Source: DASPPF01 sp032906705
GTDB taxonomy: Archaea > Thermoproteota > Nitrososphaeria > Nitrososphaerales > Gagatemarchaeaceae
NCBI GenBank assembly: GCA_032906705.1
Contig: JAJTZC010000001.1
Span: 1 to 64,000 of the forward strand
DNA: 64,000 nucleotides
Direction of reading: 5' to 3'
The notes under the pieces are model-generated. The model ran no database searches, had not been told where the DNA came from, and worked only from the letters and a program-made list of their open reading frames with translations. The position numbers were made by a program, and so were the translations under genes. Shown piece by piece: positions 33,350 through 42,508 of the stretch; within the stretch, counting starts at the first letter, position 1; each line of letters begins with the position of its first letter.

Positions 33350-33604
33350 TATCCAGGTGAATAGGAAGAGCATCACGTAGCTCCCGATGCCTGTGCTGTA
33401 GAGCTTGGTCAGCTTCGCGGCTTCTAACTTCCTGTACCAGCCGTACTTCGCGATGTAGTAGGTCAGGAGGAAGACGAAGAGCCCGACAAGGATACCGTAG
33501 CTGAAGTCTAGGCCGGGAAGCCGGAACACGAAGTAGGCGACGACCCCCGCAGCGACTCCGGAACCAATCCGGAGCCAATAGAGCTTATCAAATGGGTTCC
33601 GCAT
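33329..33604 (-). CDS. EMC6-like three-helix membrane protein
   Basis: The 91-residue product from ATG 33604 has helices at about residues 12-30, 35-53 and 68-89. The first begins WLRIGSGVAAGVVAYF; this Arg-Gly-Ser-X3-Ala-Gly pattern, the short second hairpin with KYGW at its end and the final helix match the layout of EMC6, a core part of the ER membrane protein complex and an Oxa1-type insertase partner. A role in membrane protein insertion is inferred. The longer start at 33658 would overlap the RqcH gene. Confidence 0.55.
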   Translation of the reverse strand: MRNPFDKLYWLRIGSGVAAGVVAYFVFRLPGLDFSYGILVGLFVFLLTYYIAKYGWYRKLEAAKLTKLYSTGIGSYVMLFLFTWILLLTLL

Positions 33605-33629
33605 GGCTCGATTCTCGGCGGGGTGATTC

Positions 33630-35471
33630 TTGTTGGGAGAACTCTCAGGCATTGACATACTTCCCCTTGTAAGGGAGATTGACGAGACGCTGCGAGGAAC
33701 CTACGTTAATAATGTTTTTTCGATTGGGAGCGGCCAGGTTCTCCGGTTCAGGCGCCCTGGCTCAGAGGACTCCATGCTCGTGGTGTCGCCCCGATTCGGA
33801 GCCTGGATCTCGGAGAAGGTCGCAGAGCGGACCGAGACGACAGATTTCACCTCGAAGCTTCGGGCACAGGTCGGGAGGTCCAAGTTCGTAGGGGCAGGTC
33901 AGACGGACCTCGACAGAATCTTTGACATCACCCTGGGAGAGGGGGATTCTCTCAGGCACCTCGTCCTCGAGCTGATGCCCCCAGGCAACATCGTCGTGAC
34001 TGACGGCGAGGGCAAGATACAACTCCTGCTGAAGGAGGTGAGGTCCACGAAGAGGAGACTGTCAAGGGGAGGAAGGTACACGCCCCCACCCCAGGGGCGC
34101 CAGAGCCCGGAAGCCGTCACTGAAGAAGATGTCAGACAGGCGCTGGACCGAGAAAAGACTGTCGGGAGCGCGATAGGAAGGCACGTCGCACTTCCCAAGA
34201 AGTACGTGCGGGAGGTGCTTCGCAGGGTTGACCTGGAAGAGCTCACGGATTCTCGGGACCTACTGGGGAGGGCGGGCGAAATAGCGAAGGCTATCGGACA
34301 ATTGGTCAAGGCCGCGAGGGACGCGCCCTCGCCTTGCTTGGCAGAAACCGATGGGGGCGAGGAGATTTTCGCAGTTCAGCCCACGGGAATAGCACCGAAG
34401 GAGTTGGCTGCCTCGGTCTCTGTTCTCTGCGATGAGATCTTCCTTCCTGCAATCCTGACAGAGGCGAGCTCGAAGCCAGACCCAGAGGACGAGCGGCGCA
34501 GGGAAATCGAGGTCACGATTGGTCGCCTCGAGAATCAAGAAAAAGAGATGACCGTGAAGGCACAAATGCTGAGGGAGTTGGCAGGGAGGGCCAAAGCATC
34601 GCGGAACCTCACCGAGGCCTTGAAGCTCCTCGCCGAGGCTGGAGACAGCGGCAGTCGGGTTCTCCAAGCGCCCGAATCAAGGGAGGCAGTCTCTTCCAGG
34701 ATCTATGGGTGGGCGAAGGACGCTGAGCGGAAGGCGGCGGAAGCCAAAGCCGCTGCAGCAACGCTCTCCCGCAAGAACGTCTCGAAAGGAGCGTCCCGCA
34801 GGAAGGCAACAACCGAACTCAGGAGGAAGAGCGGCGAATGGTACGAGAAGTTCCGCTGGTTCATGACCACCGGAGGGAAGCTTGCCATCGGCGGGAGGGA
34901 CGCACAATCCAACGCGCTGCTGGTTAGAAGACACCTGGACGACGGCGACACGGTGTACCACGCAGACCTTTTCGGATCGCCCTTCTTTGTCCTGAAAGGT
35001 GGAAAGGGGCAGACCCCTGCCGAGGTGCTAGAAGTCGCCCAAGCGACGGTGACATTCAGCAGCGCTTGGAAGACGGGGCTCGGGGCAGCGGACGCGTACT
35101 GGGTCGTCAAGGAACAGATAGGCACGGCGGCGCCGAGCGGCCAGTACTTGGCGAAGGGAAGCTTCATGATCACGGGCAAGAAGAACAAAGTGGAGCACTG
35201 CCTGGTCGAAGCAGCCGTCGGGATTGACCATATGGGCCGGGTCGTATCGGGGCCTGAGAGCGCCATAGCTGCATCCGCCATCGCCTACCTCGTACTCGTC
35301 CCCCACAGAGAGAAGGCTTCGCAGACGGCAAGCAGAGTGGCGCGGGACCTGGCCCTTCTGACGGTGCTTGATGCGAAAATCAACCTGGACGACGTGTTGA
35401 GGGCTCTGCCCCCGGGGGGAGGCAAGGTCACCCGAAAAGGGTCGCCACACCACGATGATAAGCCGAAATAA
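33630..35471 (+). CDS. rqcH: RqcH/NFACT ribosome-quality-control protein
   Basis: The 613-residue protein has the NFACT-N domain (LSGIDILPLVREIDETLRG through MPPGNIVVTDGEGKI), a helix-hairpin region, a coiled coil (about residues 285-400) and the NFACT-R domain (KFRWFMTTGGKLAIGGRDA, HADLFGSPFFVLK, GKGQTPAEVLEVAQ). RqcH-type proteins bind large subunits with stalled nascent chains and recruit tRNA-Ala for tailing. Its first codons (TTG 33630) are 26 bp from the divergent EMC6-like start; both relate to nascent or membrane protein handling. Confidence 0.9.
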   Translation: MLGELSGIDILPLVREIDETLRGTYVNNVFSIGSGQVLRFRRPGSEDSMLVVSPRFGAWISEKVAERTETTDFTSKLRAQVGRSKFVGAGQTDLDRIFDITLGEGDSLRHLVLELMPPGNIVVTDGEGKIQLLLKEVRSTKRRLSRGGRYTPPPQGRQSPEAVTEEDVRQALDREKTVGSAIGRHVALPKKYVREVLRRVDLEELTDSRDLLGRAGEIAKAIGQLVKAARDAPSPCLAETDGGEEIFAVQPTGIAPKELAASVSVLCDEIFLPAILTEASSKPDPEDERRREIEVTIGRLENQEKEMTVKAQMLRELAGRAKASRNLTEALKLLAEAGDSGSRVLQAPESREAVSSRIYGWAKDAERKAAEAKAAAATLSRKNVSKGASRRKATTELRRKSGEWYEKFRWFMTTGGKLAIGGRDAQSNALLVRRHLDDGDTVYHADLFGSPFFVLKGGKGQTPAEVLEVAQATVTFSSAWKTGLGAADAYWVVKEQIGTAAPSGQYLAKGSFMITGKKNKVEHCLVEAAVGIDHMGRVVSGPESAIAASAIAYLVLVPHREKASQTASRVARDLALLTVLDAKINLDDVLRALPPGGGKVTRKGSPHHDDKPK

Positions 35472-35495
35472 CCCGTCCTGTCGAGACCGTGCGGT

Positions 35496-37511
35496 TTGAC
35501 CGTACCTGTCAGAGAGATCCTCATTCAGAACTACTTCCCCTACGCATTGGAGGTCATGTACGCAGCTTTCTTCATCGCTGGGTTGGTCATGCTCTACGGG
35601 CTCTACAGGCACCTGCGGGGCTACGGCATAGGCCTCAGGCAGTTCCTTTCGCTCTCAACCGAGGATTTCACAACCAAGGTCGGGCGTTTCCTCGAATTCG
35701 GACTCGGCCAAAGGAAAGTGCTTCGCGACAGGGGAGGTGGAGTAATGCACGGTGCGCTGTTCTACGGCTTCCTGATGCTCCTGGCCTATACGACGCTCAT
35801 TTTCGTGCAGAACGACCTTCTCCCGCTCCTCACGCCTTACACCTTCGTGCGGGGCCCTAGCTATCTGGCCCTTGAGTTCCTTGGAGACACCCTTGGTATC
35901 GCCTTTATCGTCGGCCTGATGATTGCGATATACAGGCGATTCGTCGCGAGGCTCGAGAAGCTCGAGACCAAGAGAGACGACTATCTAATCTTGGGCATGC
36001 TGGTCTGGATTGGCGCCTCAGGGTTCATAATCGAGGCGCTGAGGTTCCTGATCTTGCCCGTCAGCTGGACCCCCTTCTCTCCCGTGGGGGACGCGCTTTC
36101 GACGCTTTTCGCATACTCGCCCGTGCCGCTCGACGGGCCTGGGCTCTACCAGGCGTTCTGGTGGACCCACATGTTCTCCGTCATGACACTGATCGCCATC
36201 ACACCGTACACCAAGCTGGTGCACGTCTTCACATCTGGATTCAACGTCGCACTGGCGCCAGTCAAGTCCATGGGGAAGCTGAACACCCCGTTCAACCTGC
36301 AGGAGATGCTCCAGAGCGAGCAGGTAGAGACCCCGAAGAACGTGAAGAGCACGCGCGAGCTCTCCCCTCTTCAGCTGCTCGCCCTGGACGCGTGCACCAA
36401 CTGCGGCAGATGCCAGGAGGTCTGTCCCGCCTACGCGAGCGGCAGGGACCTCTCGCCGAGGATCGTCGTCCAGGACCTCGGCCACGATATGAATGTCCCT
36501 GGCGCGGGAGACGTCTTCTCGAAGGGCGTGATCAGGGAGTCGGAGCTGTGGGCCTGCACGATGTGCAATGCGTGCGTCTCAGTGTGTCCAGTTTTCATCG
36601 ACCCAGTCGGATACATCCAAGAGTTTAGGCGCACCTTGGTCAACGAGAGCAGGCTCGACGGGAAGAAGAAGATCTTCCTGGAGAGCATAGGCAGGTACGG
36701 GAACCCGTTCGGACTGCCCCCCGCGGACAGGCAGACCTGGCTCACAGAACTGGGCGTCAAGACGATAGCCGAGAACCCCAACGCCGAGTACCTGTATTGG
36801 GTAGGTTGCCAGTCGAGCTACGACCTGAGGAGCAGAAATGTGGCAAAGTCGGTGGTCAAGATTCTGAACGAGGCGGGGGTCAGCTTCGCGGTGCTCGGCA
36901 GCGAGGAGACGTGCACCGGCGAACCCGTGAGGAGAATGGGCGAGGAGGGGAGGTTCCAAGAGCTCGTGATTAAGAACCTAGCCACCCTGCAGAAGCATGG
37001 AGTCAAGAAGGTGGTCGTCCACTGCGCCCACTGTTTCAACACTTTTCGGAACGAGTACCCCGAGTTCGGGGGGAACTTCGAGGTCGTGCATCATTCTCAG
37101 CTCATAGCGCGACTAATCGAGGACGGGAGGCTGAAGCCAGGGCGACTGGATACAAAGGTGACATTCCATGACCCGTGCAACCTAGGAAGGACAAACGGCG
37201 TCTTCGAGGAGCCTCGGGATGTGCTGTCTTCAATGGGCGGGGTTGAGCTCCGGGAAATGAAGCGTTCGAGGGAGGCTAGCTTCTGCTGCGGAGGTGGCGG
37301 GGCCAACGTCTGGTACAACGTTGAGGAAAAGAAGAAGGTGAGCGTCATCAGGGCAGAGGAGGCTGCAGCGACCGGTGCCCAGACGCTTGCGGTCGGCTGT
37401 CCCTTCTGCATCACAATGTTCGAGGACGCCTTCAAGACAATCGGCGGGCAAAGCCCGGAGGTCAAGGACATCGCTGAGCTGGTGGCGGAGTCTCTGGGGG
37501 AACAAGGATGA
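35496..37511 (+). CDS. Membrane iron-sulfur oxidoreductase, ETF:menaquinone type
   Basis: The 671-residue protein has a four- to five-helix NarI-like cytochrome b domain (about residues 1-240, with His in MHGALF and WWTHMF), two 4Fe-4S motifs (CTNCGRCQEVCP at about 298 and CTMCNACVSVCP at about 353), and HdrD-type Cys-rich domains (HCAHCFNTF; FCCGGGGANVW at about 596; GCPFC). This fused HdrE-HdrD layout is that of membrane oxidoreductases that take electrons from ETF to menaquinone during acyl-CoA oxidation. etfAB and an acyl-CoA dehydrogenase are 2-5 kb away, and a MenA homologue 9 kb away. The next gene overlaps by 4 bp. Confidence 0.75.
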   Translation: MTVPVREILIQNYFPYALEVMYAAFFIAGLVMLYGLYRHLRGYGIGLRQFLSLSTEDFTTKVGRFLEFGLGQRKVLRDRGGGVMHGALFYGFLMLLAYTTLIFVQNDLLPLLTPYTFVRGPSYLALEFLGDTLGIAFIVGLMIAIYRRFVARLEKLETKRDDYLILGMLVWIGASGFIIEALRFLILPVSWTPFSPVGDALSTLFAYSPVPLDGPGLYQAFWWTHMFSVMTLIAITPYTKLVHVFTSGFNVALAPVKSMGKLNTPFNLQEMLQSEQVETPKNVKSTRELSPLQLLALDACTNCGRCQEVCPAYASGRDLSPRIVVQDLGHDMNVPGAGDVFSKGVIRESELWACTMCNACVSVCPVFIDPVGYIQEFRRTLVNESRLDGKKKIFLESIGRYGNPFGLPPADRQTWLTELGVKTIAENPNAEYLYWVGCQSSYDLRSRNVAKSVVKILNEAGVSFAVLGSEETCTGEPVRRMGEEGRFQELVIKNLATLQKHGVKKVVVHCAHCFNTFRNEYPEFGGNFEVVHHSQLIARLIEDGRLKPGRLDTKVTFHDPCNLGRTNGVFEEPRDVLSSMGGVELREMKRSREASFCCGGGGANVWYNVEEKKKVSVIRAEEAAATGAQTLAVGCPFCITMFEDAFKTIGGQSPEVKDIAELVAESLGEQG

Positions 37512-38260
37512 AGTGCAACGTCAAGAGGGAACTACGGTCAGGAAAGGTCACCCTCGGGACGTGGGTGACCATAGCTCACTCCGACGTGCCAGATATCTTC
37601 GAGGCACTGGGCTTTGACTGGCTCGTCTTCGACACCGAGCACGGCCCCATGAGCGCGGAGAGCCTGGCGACACTGATCCAGGCGGTCGACTGCGAGAAGG
37701 TCTGCCCCATAGTGCGGGTGGGTGCCATAGACCAGTACCTCATCAAGTCTGCCTTGGACATGGGCGCCCACGGGGTCGTTTGTCCTCTGGTCAACTCGAA
37801 GAAGGACGCGAAGGCGGCGGGGAGCTTCGTGAAGTATCCGCCTCTTGGAGTGCGGGGAGTGGGGCCGAGGAAGGCTGCCGACTACGGGCTCGCTTTCGCT
37901 GACTACATCAGGACGGCAAACGAGTCGACACTGCTGGTCGCGCAGATAGAGACACAACAAGCTCTCGAGAACGTTGAGAGCATCCTAGCCGTCCCCGAGG
38001 TCGATGTGGCTTTCGTCGGGCCTTCTGACCTCACCATGTCTCTCGGCCTCCTCGACGACAGGTCCAATCCGAAGGTGTTGAACGCCATGAAGGCTGTTGT
38101 GCGAAGCTGCGAAAGCAGGCACAAGGTTCCAGGCACTCTTGCAGCGACCCCGGATGAAGCGAAGCGGGCTGCCTCCCTCGGGTTCAGGTTCATCGGTCTC
38201 GGCTCCGACACGCGGTTCCTGATCAGTGGAGCGAGGCCGTTCATTGACTCTGTGAAGTAG
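37508..38260 (+). CDS. HpcH/HpaI-family class II aldolase
   Basis: The 250-residue protein has the family signature: LVFDTEHGPMSAESL (catalytic His), PIVRVG (Arg), MGAHGVVCPLV, LVAQIETQQALEN (metal Glu) and VAFVGPSDLTMSLGL (metal Asp). Members cleave 2-keto-3-deoxy or 4-hydroxy-2-oxo acids to pyruvate plus an aldehyde. It overlaps the membrane oxidoreductase stop by 4 bp (ATGA), so co-translation is likely, and converges with the MFS gene with a 20-bp overlap. Substrate cannot be read from sequence. Confidence 0.85.
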   Translation: MKCNVKRELRSGKVTLGTWVTIAHSDVPDIFEALGFDWLVFDTEHGPMSAESLATLIQAVDCEKVCPIVRVGAIDQYLIKSALDMGAHGVVCPLVNSKKDAKAAGSFVKYPPLGVRGVGPRKAADYGLAFADYIRTANESTLLVAQIETQQALENVESILAVPEVDVAFVGPSDLTMSLGLLDDRSNPKVLNAMKAVVRSCESRHKVPGTLAATPDEAKRAASLGFRFIGLGSDTRFLISGARPFIDSVK

Positions 38261-39479
38261 TGACTTGCATCGCGTCGAGGCGGGCTAGCGGCCTGGCGAC
38301 AATGCTGGCAACTCCGAAGGCGAGAATCACGATCCCTGAGAACAAGATTCCTGTGGTGACTCCGAAAGTAGCGGCGGAGTAGATCGCGAATAGGATTCCC
38401 GCAGGTACAGTAACGTAGTCGAAGAAATGCTGGAGTCCGAAGAGCCGACCCATCAGCGGCTTCGGAACCGTCTGCTGGAAGTACGTGTTCTGCACTATGC
38501 TAATCAACGGTATCGAAGCGCCGAACGCCGCTATCGCAAGGAGGGCCACGGGGAGAGTCCTTGCGAAGGAGGTCAGAGTGATGAAGATTCCCATGCCAAA
38601 CATGGAGCAGACGACCGACAGCCTGCGCCTCCGAAGCCCCCTTCGCCCGAGATATGCTGAGACGGCCAAGATTCCAACTGCGCTCAACGCGTTCAGGGCC
38701 CCATATCCCGCGCTCCCTGAATTCAGAACGTCGCGGGCGAAGATGATGCAGTAGACATACCAGAAACCTCCAAGGCCGAAGTTGACGCCCCCAACCAGAA
38801 GGCTCAGCCACACAAGCTCCGCCCGCGACCTGAAGTAGGCCCAACCCTGGCGGAACTCACTCCTCCAGTTTCCTACCGCGCCGAGAGTCTTGGCGACAGT
38901 CGGGACGCGCATAAGCAACAGGGCCACCACAAGCACAAGGAAGCTGACGCTGTCGATAGAAAGAGAGGCGGCGATGCCGAGCGCGTAGATGGCGACGCCT
39001 GCGGCTGCAGGGCCGACGATGCTGTCGACCTGGAGGGTTGCAGTGAACGACGAGTTGGCCGCGAACAAAGATTCAGCCCCGACGAGGAGAGGCAAGACCG
39101 CCTGAGACGCAATGTCGAAGACGGCGCCTATGAGGCCGACAAGGAAGGAGACGACGTACACGAGCGGCGCCGAGGCTAGACCGAACACGACTGCTGCAGC
39201 AAGAAGGCCGAAGAGGATTCCCCGGGAGACCTCAGTCAGCAGCATCAGCCTCCTCTTGTCGTATCTGTCCACGAAGACCCCGCCCCACAGCCGTACGACT
39301 GACCTGGGAATCAGGAAGAAGAGCCATGTCACGCCAAGGCTGAAGACTGAGCCAGTCGCGGTGTAGACAAGCCACGAAATGGCAAGCTCGCCGAAGTAGT
39401 CGCCGAATTCGGAAAAAGCCCTGCCGCCCAATAGGTAAAGGAAGTTCCGGTTGCTGCGGAGACTCCCGCTCCCTCGCAA
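38241..39479 (-). CDS. MFS transporter (12 helices)
   Basis: The 412-residue protein is a complete major facilitator with 12 predicted helices and a motif A-like loop WGGVFVDRYDKRRLML after helix 2. It resembles the 'MFS_3/enterobactin exporter' subgroup, usually drug or siderophore exporters. Unlike the truncated DHA2 copy at 19.9 kb it is intact. The start ATG/TTG region near 39479 lacks a clear TATA box. Substrate unknown. Confidence 0.8.
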   Translation of the reverse strand: MRGSGSLRSNRNFLYLLGGRAFSEFGDYFGELAISWLVYTATGSVFSLGVTWLFFLIPRSVVRLWGGVFVDRYDKRRLMLLTEVSRGILFGLLAAAVVFGLASAPLVYVVSFLVGLIGAVFDIASQAVLPLLVGAESLFAANSSFTATLQVDSIVGPAAAGVAIYALGIAASLSIDSVSFLVLVVALLLMRVPTVAKTLGAVGNWRSEFRQGWAYFRSRAELVWLSLLVGGVNFGLGGFWYVYCIIFARDVLNSGSAGYGALNALSAVGILAVSAYLGRRGLRRRRLSVVCSMFGMGIFITLTSFARTLPVALLAIAAFGASIPLISIVQNTYFQQTVPKPLMGRLFGLQHFFDYVTVPAGILFAIYSAATFGVTTGILFSGIVILAFGVASIVARPLARLDAMQVTTSQSQ

Positions 39480-39551
39480 TAATCACAAAGAATCGGTCGG
39501 GTTAGATAAGCGTAATCGGAAATTGAGGGTGGGCAGTCGCAGTCGCGGAGG

Positions 39552-40484
39552 TTAGGGCTTCCTAGATGCCAGGGCGCGCCGTAGGGCTGGGACTATCTGA
39601 TACAGGTCACCGACAACGCCATAATCGGCAGCCTGGAAGATGGGGGCGTCCTTGTCCGAGTTAATCGCAGCGATTATCCTGGAGTCCTTGATGCCCGCGA
39701 CATGCTGGAGCTGACCCGAAATACCCACGGCCAGATAGAGGTCTGGGCGCACAGTCACTCCTGATAAGCCGATGTGACACTCCTCCGGCAACCATCCGAG
39801 GTCTGAGGAGAGAGGGCGCGAGCACCCGACCGCTCCACCGAGCTCTTGAGCAAGGCCTTCAATCATGGGGAGGTCCTCCTTTCTCCTAATCCCCCTTCCT
39901 ACCGACACTATGATCTTTGCGCTCTTCAAGTCAACGGCGCCGACCTGTTTCTTCGTGGTTTGGAGCAGCCTGACCTTCGAAGAGATCTCGCCCACGTCCA
40001 ACTCTTCCACAGCTGAGGGTCCGGCAGCGGCGGGCGAGTATGCCCCGAGCATAACCGTAGCAACGCACGGTAGCGGAGTGCTCATTTTGGCGAGCACCTT
40101 CCCCGCGAACACGTTCCGCTCTCCGACAAGCATCTGACCCGAGATTGCGAAACGGAAGGCGTCGCTCATGCAGCCTGTCCCCAGCTTCGTCGCAAGCCTC
40201 GAGGCTATCTCCTTCCCCTGCTTCGTCGCGCTGACGAGTATCACAGAGGGGCTCAACTTCTTCGCGGCGCGGTAGATTGCCTCGGCCACTACCTCAGGAA
40301 GGGAGGATGCAGTCGAACCGCTCCTGAGGACGAGCTTCTTCCTGGTCCTGACTCCGGTCCTCGCCTGCCCGAACTCAACTACTACCGCCTCGCCCCCGAC
40401 CGAGTCTGCGATGCTGGTCGCAGCTTCGGAAACCTCGTTTGCATGGTCATCTGATTCGGAGTAGGACCAGACCAGTACACTCAT
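39552..40484 (-). CDS. etfA: Electron transfer flavoprotein alpha subunit
   Basis: The 310-residue protein has the ETF alpha C-terminal FAD domain: KIIVSVGRGI, AQELGGAVGCSRPLSSD, LGWLPEECHIGLSGVTVRPDLY, VGISGQLQHVAGI and AINSDKDAPIFQAADYGVVGDL. It accepts electrons from acyl-CoA dehydrogenase. It starts by a 4-bp overlap with etfB (40481-40484), making a three-gene operon acyl-CoA dehydrogenase - etfB - etfA. Confidence 0.95.
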   Translation of the reverse strand: MSVLVWSYSESDDHANEVSEAATSIADSVGGEAVVVEFGQARTGVRTRKKLVLRSGSTASSLPEVVAEAIYRAAKKLSPSVILVSATKQGKEIASRLATKLGTGCMSDAFRFAISGQMLVGERNVFAGKVLAKMSTPLPCVATVMLGAYSPAAAGPSAVEELDVGEISSKVRLLQTTKKQVGAVDLKSAKIIVSVGRGIRRKEDLPMIEGLAQELGGAVGCSRPLSSDLGWLPEECHIGLSGVTVRPDLYLAVGISGQLQHVAGIKDSRIIAAINSDKDAPIFQAADYGVVGDLYQIVPALRRALASRKP

Positions 40485-41251
40485 TTTTGGAGTACACCCT
40501 CCGATGCAAGAGCGTCGACCAGCTTCTTGGCCGCCTCCTCCGGCGTTCCCTCGATAACGAGATGTCTTCTGTTCATCGCCTGTGCGCTCATCGAGATTAC
40601 CCCCACGTTTCCACCTGAGAGGCCTGCTGGTCCTAGCGTTTCCAAGGTCACGTCCTGGACGGGCTTCTTCGCAGCCTGCATTATCTGGATCAGTGTCGGG
40701 TACCTCGGTTCGTTGATTTCACTGACCACGGAGACAACAAAAGGGAGGGGACACTCGACGGACCTGAGGCTCTCCTCGAGCGATTGCTCCACCTTTGCGA
40801 CCCCTGTCGAGATTTCTATCTTCCTTGCGTACCCGACATACGGGAGTGCAAGAAGCTCGCCCAACATGGGGGGAACCTGACCTGTATAGCTGTCCGAGGA
40901 CCCTTCGGCACAGATCACTACCTCAAATGTTCCCGCCCACCTGATGGCAGCTGCCAGTGCGCGTGCGGTCCCCAGCGAGTCCATCGTTCCCAGCTCGGCG
41001 AGCACGTGGACAGCCCCGTCAGCCCCCATCGCGAGCGCCTCCTTGAGCGTCTTCTTGGCGTCCGGGCTCCCCACTGTGAATATGACGACCTCGCCGCCGT
41101 GAGCCGACTTCATCCGCACGGCCTCCTCGACCGCGTTCTTGTCGAACGTGCTCATCTTCGAGGGCGCCCCCGCCAAGATAGGCTTCCCTTCTTGGTCAGT
41201 CCTGAGCTCGGATTCGTCCACTGCATGCTTGACGCAGACAGCTATCCTCAA
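40481..41251 (-). CDS. etfB: Electron transfer flavoprotein beta subunit
   Basis: The 256-residue product begins RIAVCVKHAVDESEL and contains VIFTVGSPDAKKTLKEALAMGADGAVHV and VVICAEGSSDSYTGQVPPMLGELL, the nucleotide-binding motifs of ETF beta. The TTG start at 41251 overlaps the acyl-CoA dehydrogenase stop by 4 bp (TTGA), and the resulting length is normal for the family. A longer frame to 41341 lies inside the upstream gene and is rejected. Confidence 0.95.
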   Translation of the reverse strand: MRIAVCVKHAVDESELRTDQEGKPILAGAPSKMSTFDKNAVEEAVRMKSAHGGEVVIFTVGSPDAKKTLKEALAMGADGAVHVLAELGTMDSLGTARALAAAIRWAGTFEVVICAEGSSDSYTGQVPPMLGELLALPYVGYARKIEISTGVAKVEQSLEESLRSVECPLPFVVSVVSEINEPRYPTLIQIMQAAKKPVQDVTLETLGPAGLSGGNVGVISMSAQAMNRRHLVIEGTPEEAAKKLVDALASEGVLQK

Positions 41252-42414
41252 AGCGACCGGGCCAGCTCCTTCCTCGCGATCAAGAGCCTGAGGACCTCGG
41301 AGGTCCCCTCGCCGATCGTGAGCAACCTGGCGTCGCGCCAATGCCTGTGAATGTCGTCCGTCGTGTAGCCGTACCCTCCGAAGATCTGGATGGCCGCATC
41401 GCAGACGCGGAGTGACATTTCGGTCGAGAAGACTTTGGCCTGCGAGGCCTCCGAAGAGAAGTCAGCTCTCGATTCGCGGAGCCGCGCCGCATGCATGCAC
41501 AGGAGCCTCCCCGCCGTGATCCCTGTTTTCATGTCAGCGATTTTTTCCTGAGTCAGCTGGAACTCGGAGATGGCGGACCCGAACGCCTTTCGCTGCTTGC
41601 TGTAGGCGAGCGCCTTGTCGAAAGAAGCCTGCGCGATCCCGACGCAGATGGAACCCATCACTATCCTGCTGCCGTTCAGCATCGCCTTCGCGTAATCGAA
41701 ACCCTTGCCCTCTTCGCCCACCAGCATCTCTCGAGGCACCTTGCAGTCGGTGAACCTGACCTCGGAGGTCCTGGACCCTCGCATCCCCAACTTTGCGATG
41801 TCTCCGCCGAACTGAATCCCTGGGACAGTCTTCTCCACCAGGAAGCTTGATGGCCCCTTCTCGGTGGTTGCGAAGACGAAGTAAATGTCAGCCTCCCCCG
41901 CGTTCGTGATGTACATCTTGGAGCCGTTCAGGACGTATTCACCTCCGCTCTTCTTCGCCCTGGTGTTCATCGCCTTCGCATCCGACCCCGACGTGGGCTC
42001 GGTGAGGCTGAACGAGGCCAGCCTCCTGCCAGCTATGATGTCGGCGAGGAATTCCTTCTTGAGCGCCTCCGAGCCAAACTGACTGAGCCCCTCGGCAGCC
42101 GTGTTGTGAATCCCGATGCTGAGCGCTATGCTGGCGTCCGCGGCGCCCAAGAGCTCCATCGCAAGGTCGTAGACGCCGAAGGGGAGCCCCAGGCCTCCAT
42201 ATTGCGCTGGGTAGGCGATCTGAACGATACCGTTATCGAGGAGGGTCTTCCGCGCGGACTGAATCGTCTTGGTTTTGGAGTCGAAATCCGGCGAGCTCGG
42301 AGCAACTTGGCGCTCCAGGAGGGTACCGATGGAGGAGAGTAGGCCGGCGTACTCTTCGTGTTCTGAGTAGTTGAACTTCAGGATCTGCCTGTGCTCTGTT
42401 CTGAAAAGGACCAA
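41248..42414 (-). CDS. Acyl-CoA dehydrogenase
   Basis: The protein of about 388 residues has ACAD motifs in order: SFSLTEPTSGSDA (flavin/substrate), YVLNGSKMYITNA, GMRGSRTSEVRF, KQRKAFGSAISEFQ, QIFGGYGYTTDDI and GEGTSEVLRLLIA, with the catalytic Glu before GT. It oxidises acyl-CoA to enoyl-CoA and passes electrons to the EtfAB encoded downstream. The TATA box (CATTAAATT near 42450) places the start after 42424, so TTG 42414 is preferred over TTG 42444. Chain-length preference is not readable; the residues suit short or branched chains. Confidence 0.92.
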   Translation of the reverse strand: MVLFRTEHRQILKFNYSEHEEYAGLLSSIGTLLERQVAPSSPDFDSKTKTIQSARKTLLDNGIVQIAYPAQYGGLGLPFGVYDLAMELLGAADASIALSIGIHNTAAEGLSQFGSEALKKEFLADIIAGRRLASFSLTEPTSGSDAKAMNTRAKKSGGEYVLNGSKMYITNAGEADIYFVFATTEKGPSSFLVEKTVPGIQFGGDIAKLGMRGSRTSEVRFTDCKVPREMLVGEEGKGFDYAKAMLNGSRIVMGSICVGIAQASFDKALAYSKQRKAFGSAISEFQLTQEKIADMKTGITAGRLLCMHAARLRESRADFSSEASQAKVFSTEMSLRVCDAAIQIFGGYGYTTDDIHRHWRDARLLTIGEGTSEVLRLLIARKELARSL

Positions 42415-42508
42415 GTAACTCCAGCCGCGCTGACTTTGGGCCAAATTTAATGATTCTTATCGCATCGGCCATTCAAGTTCAAAAAGGCGAAGCATATGTC
42501 CGCACGCC

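Noticed and set aside
40481..41341. Longer EtfB with an N-terminal extension
   Set aside because: The extra 30 codons lie within the acyl-CoA dehydrogenase gene and the TTG at 41251 gives the usual length.
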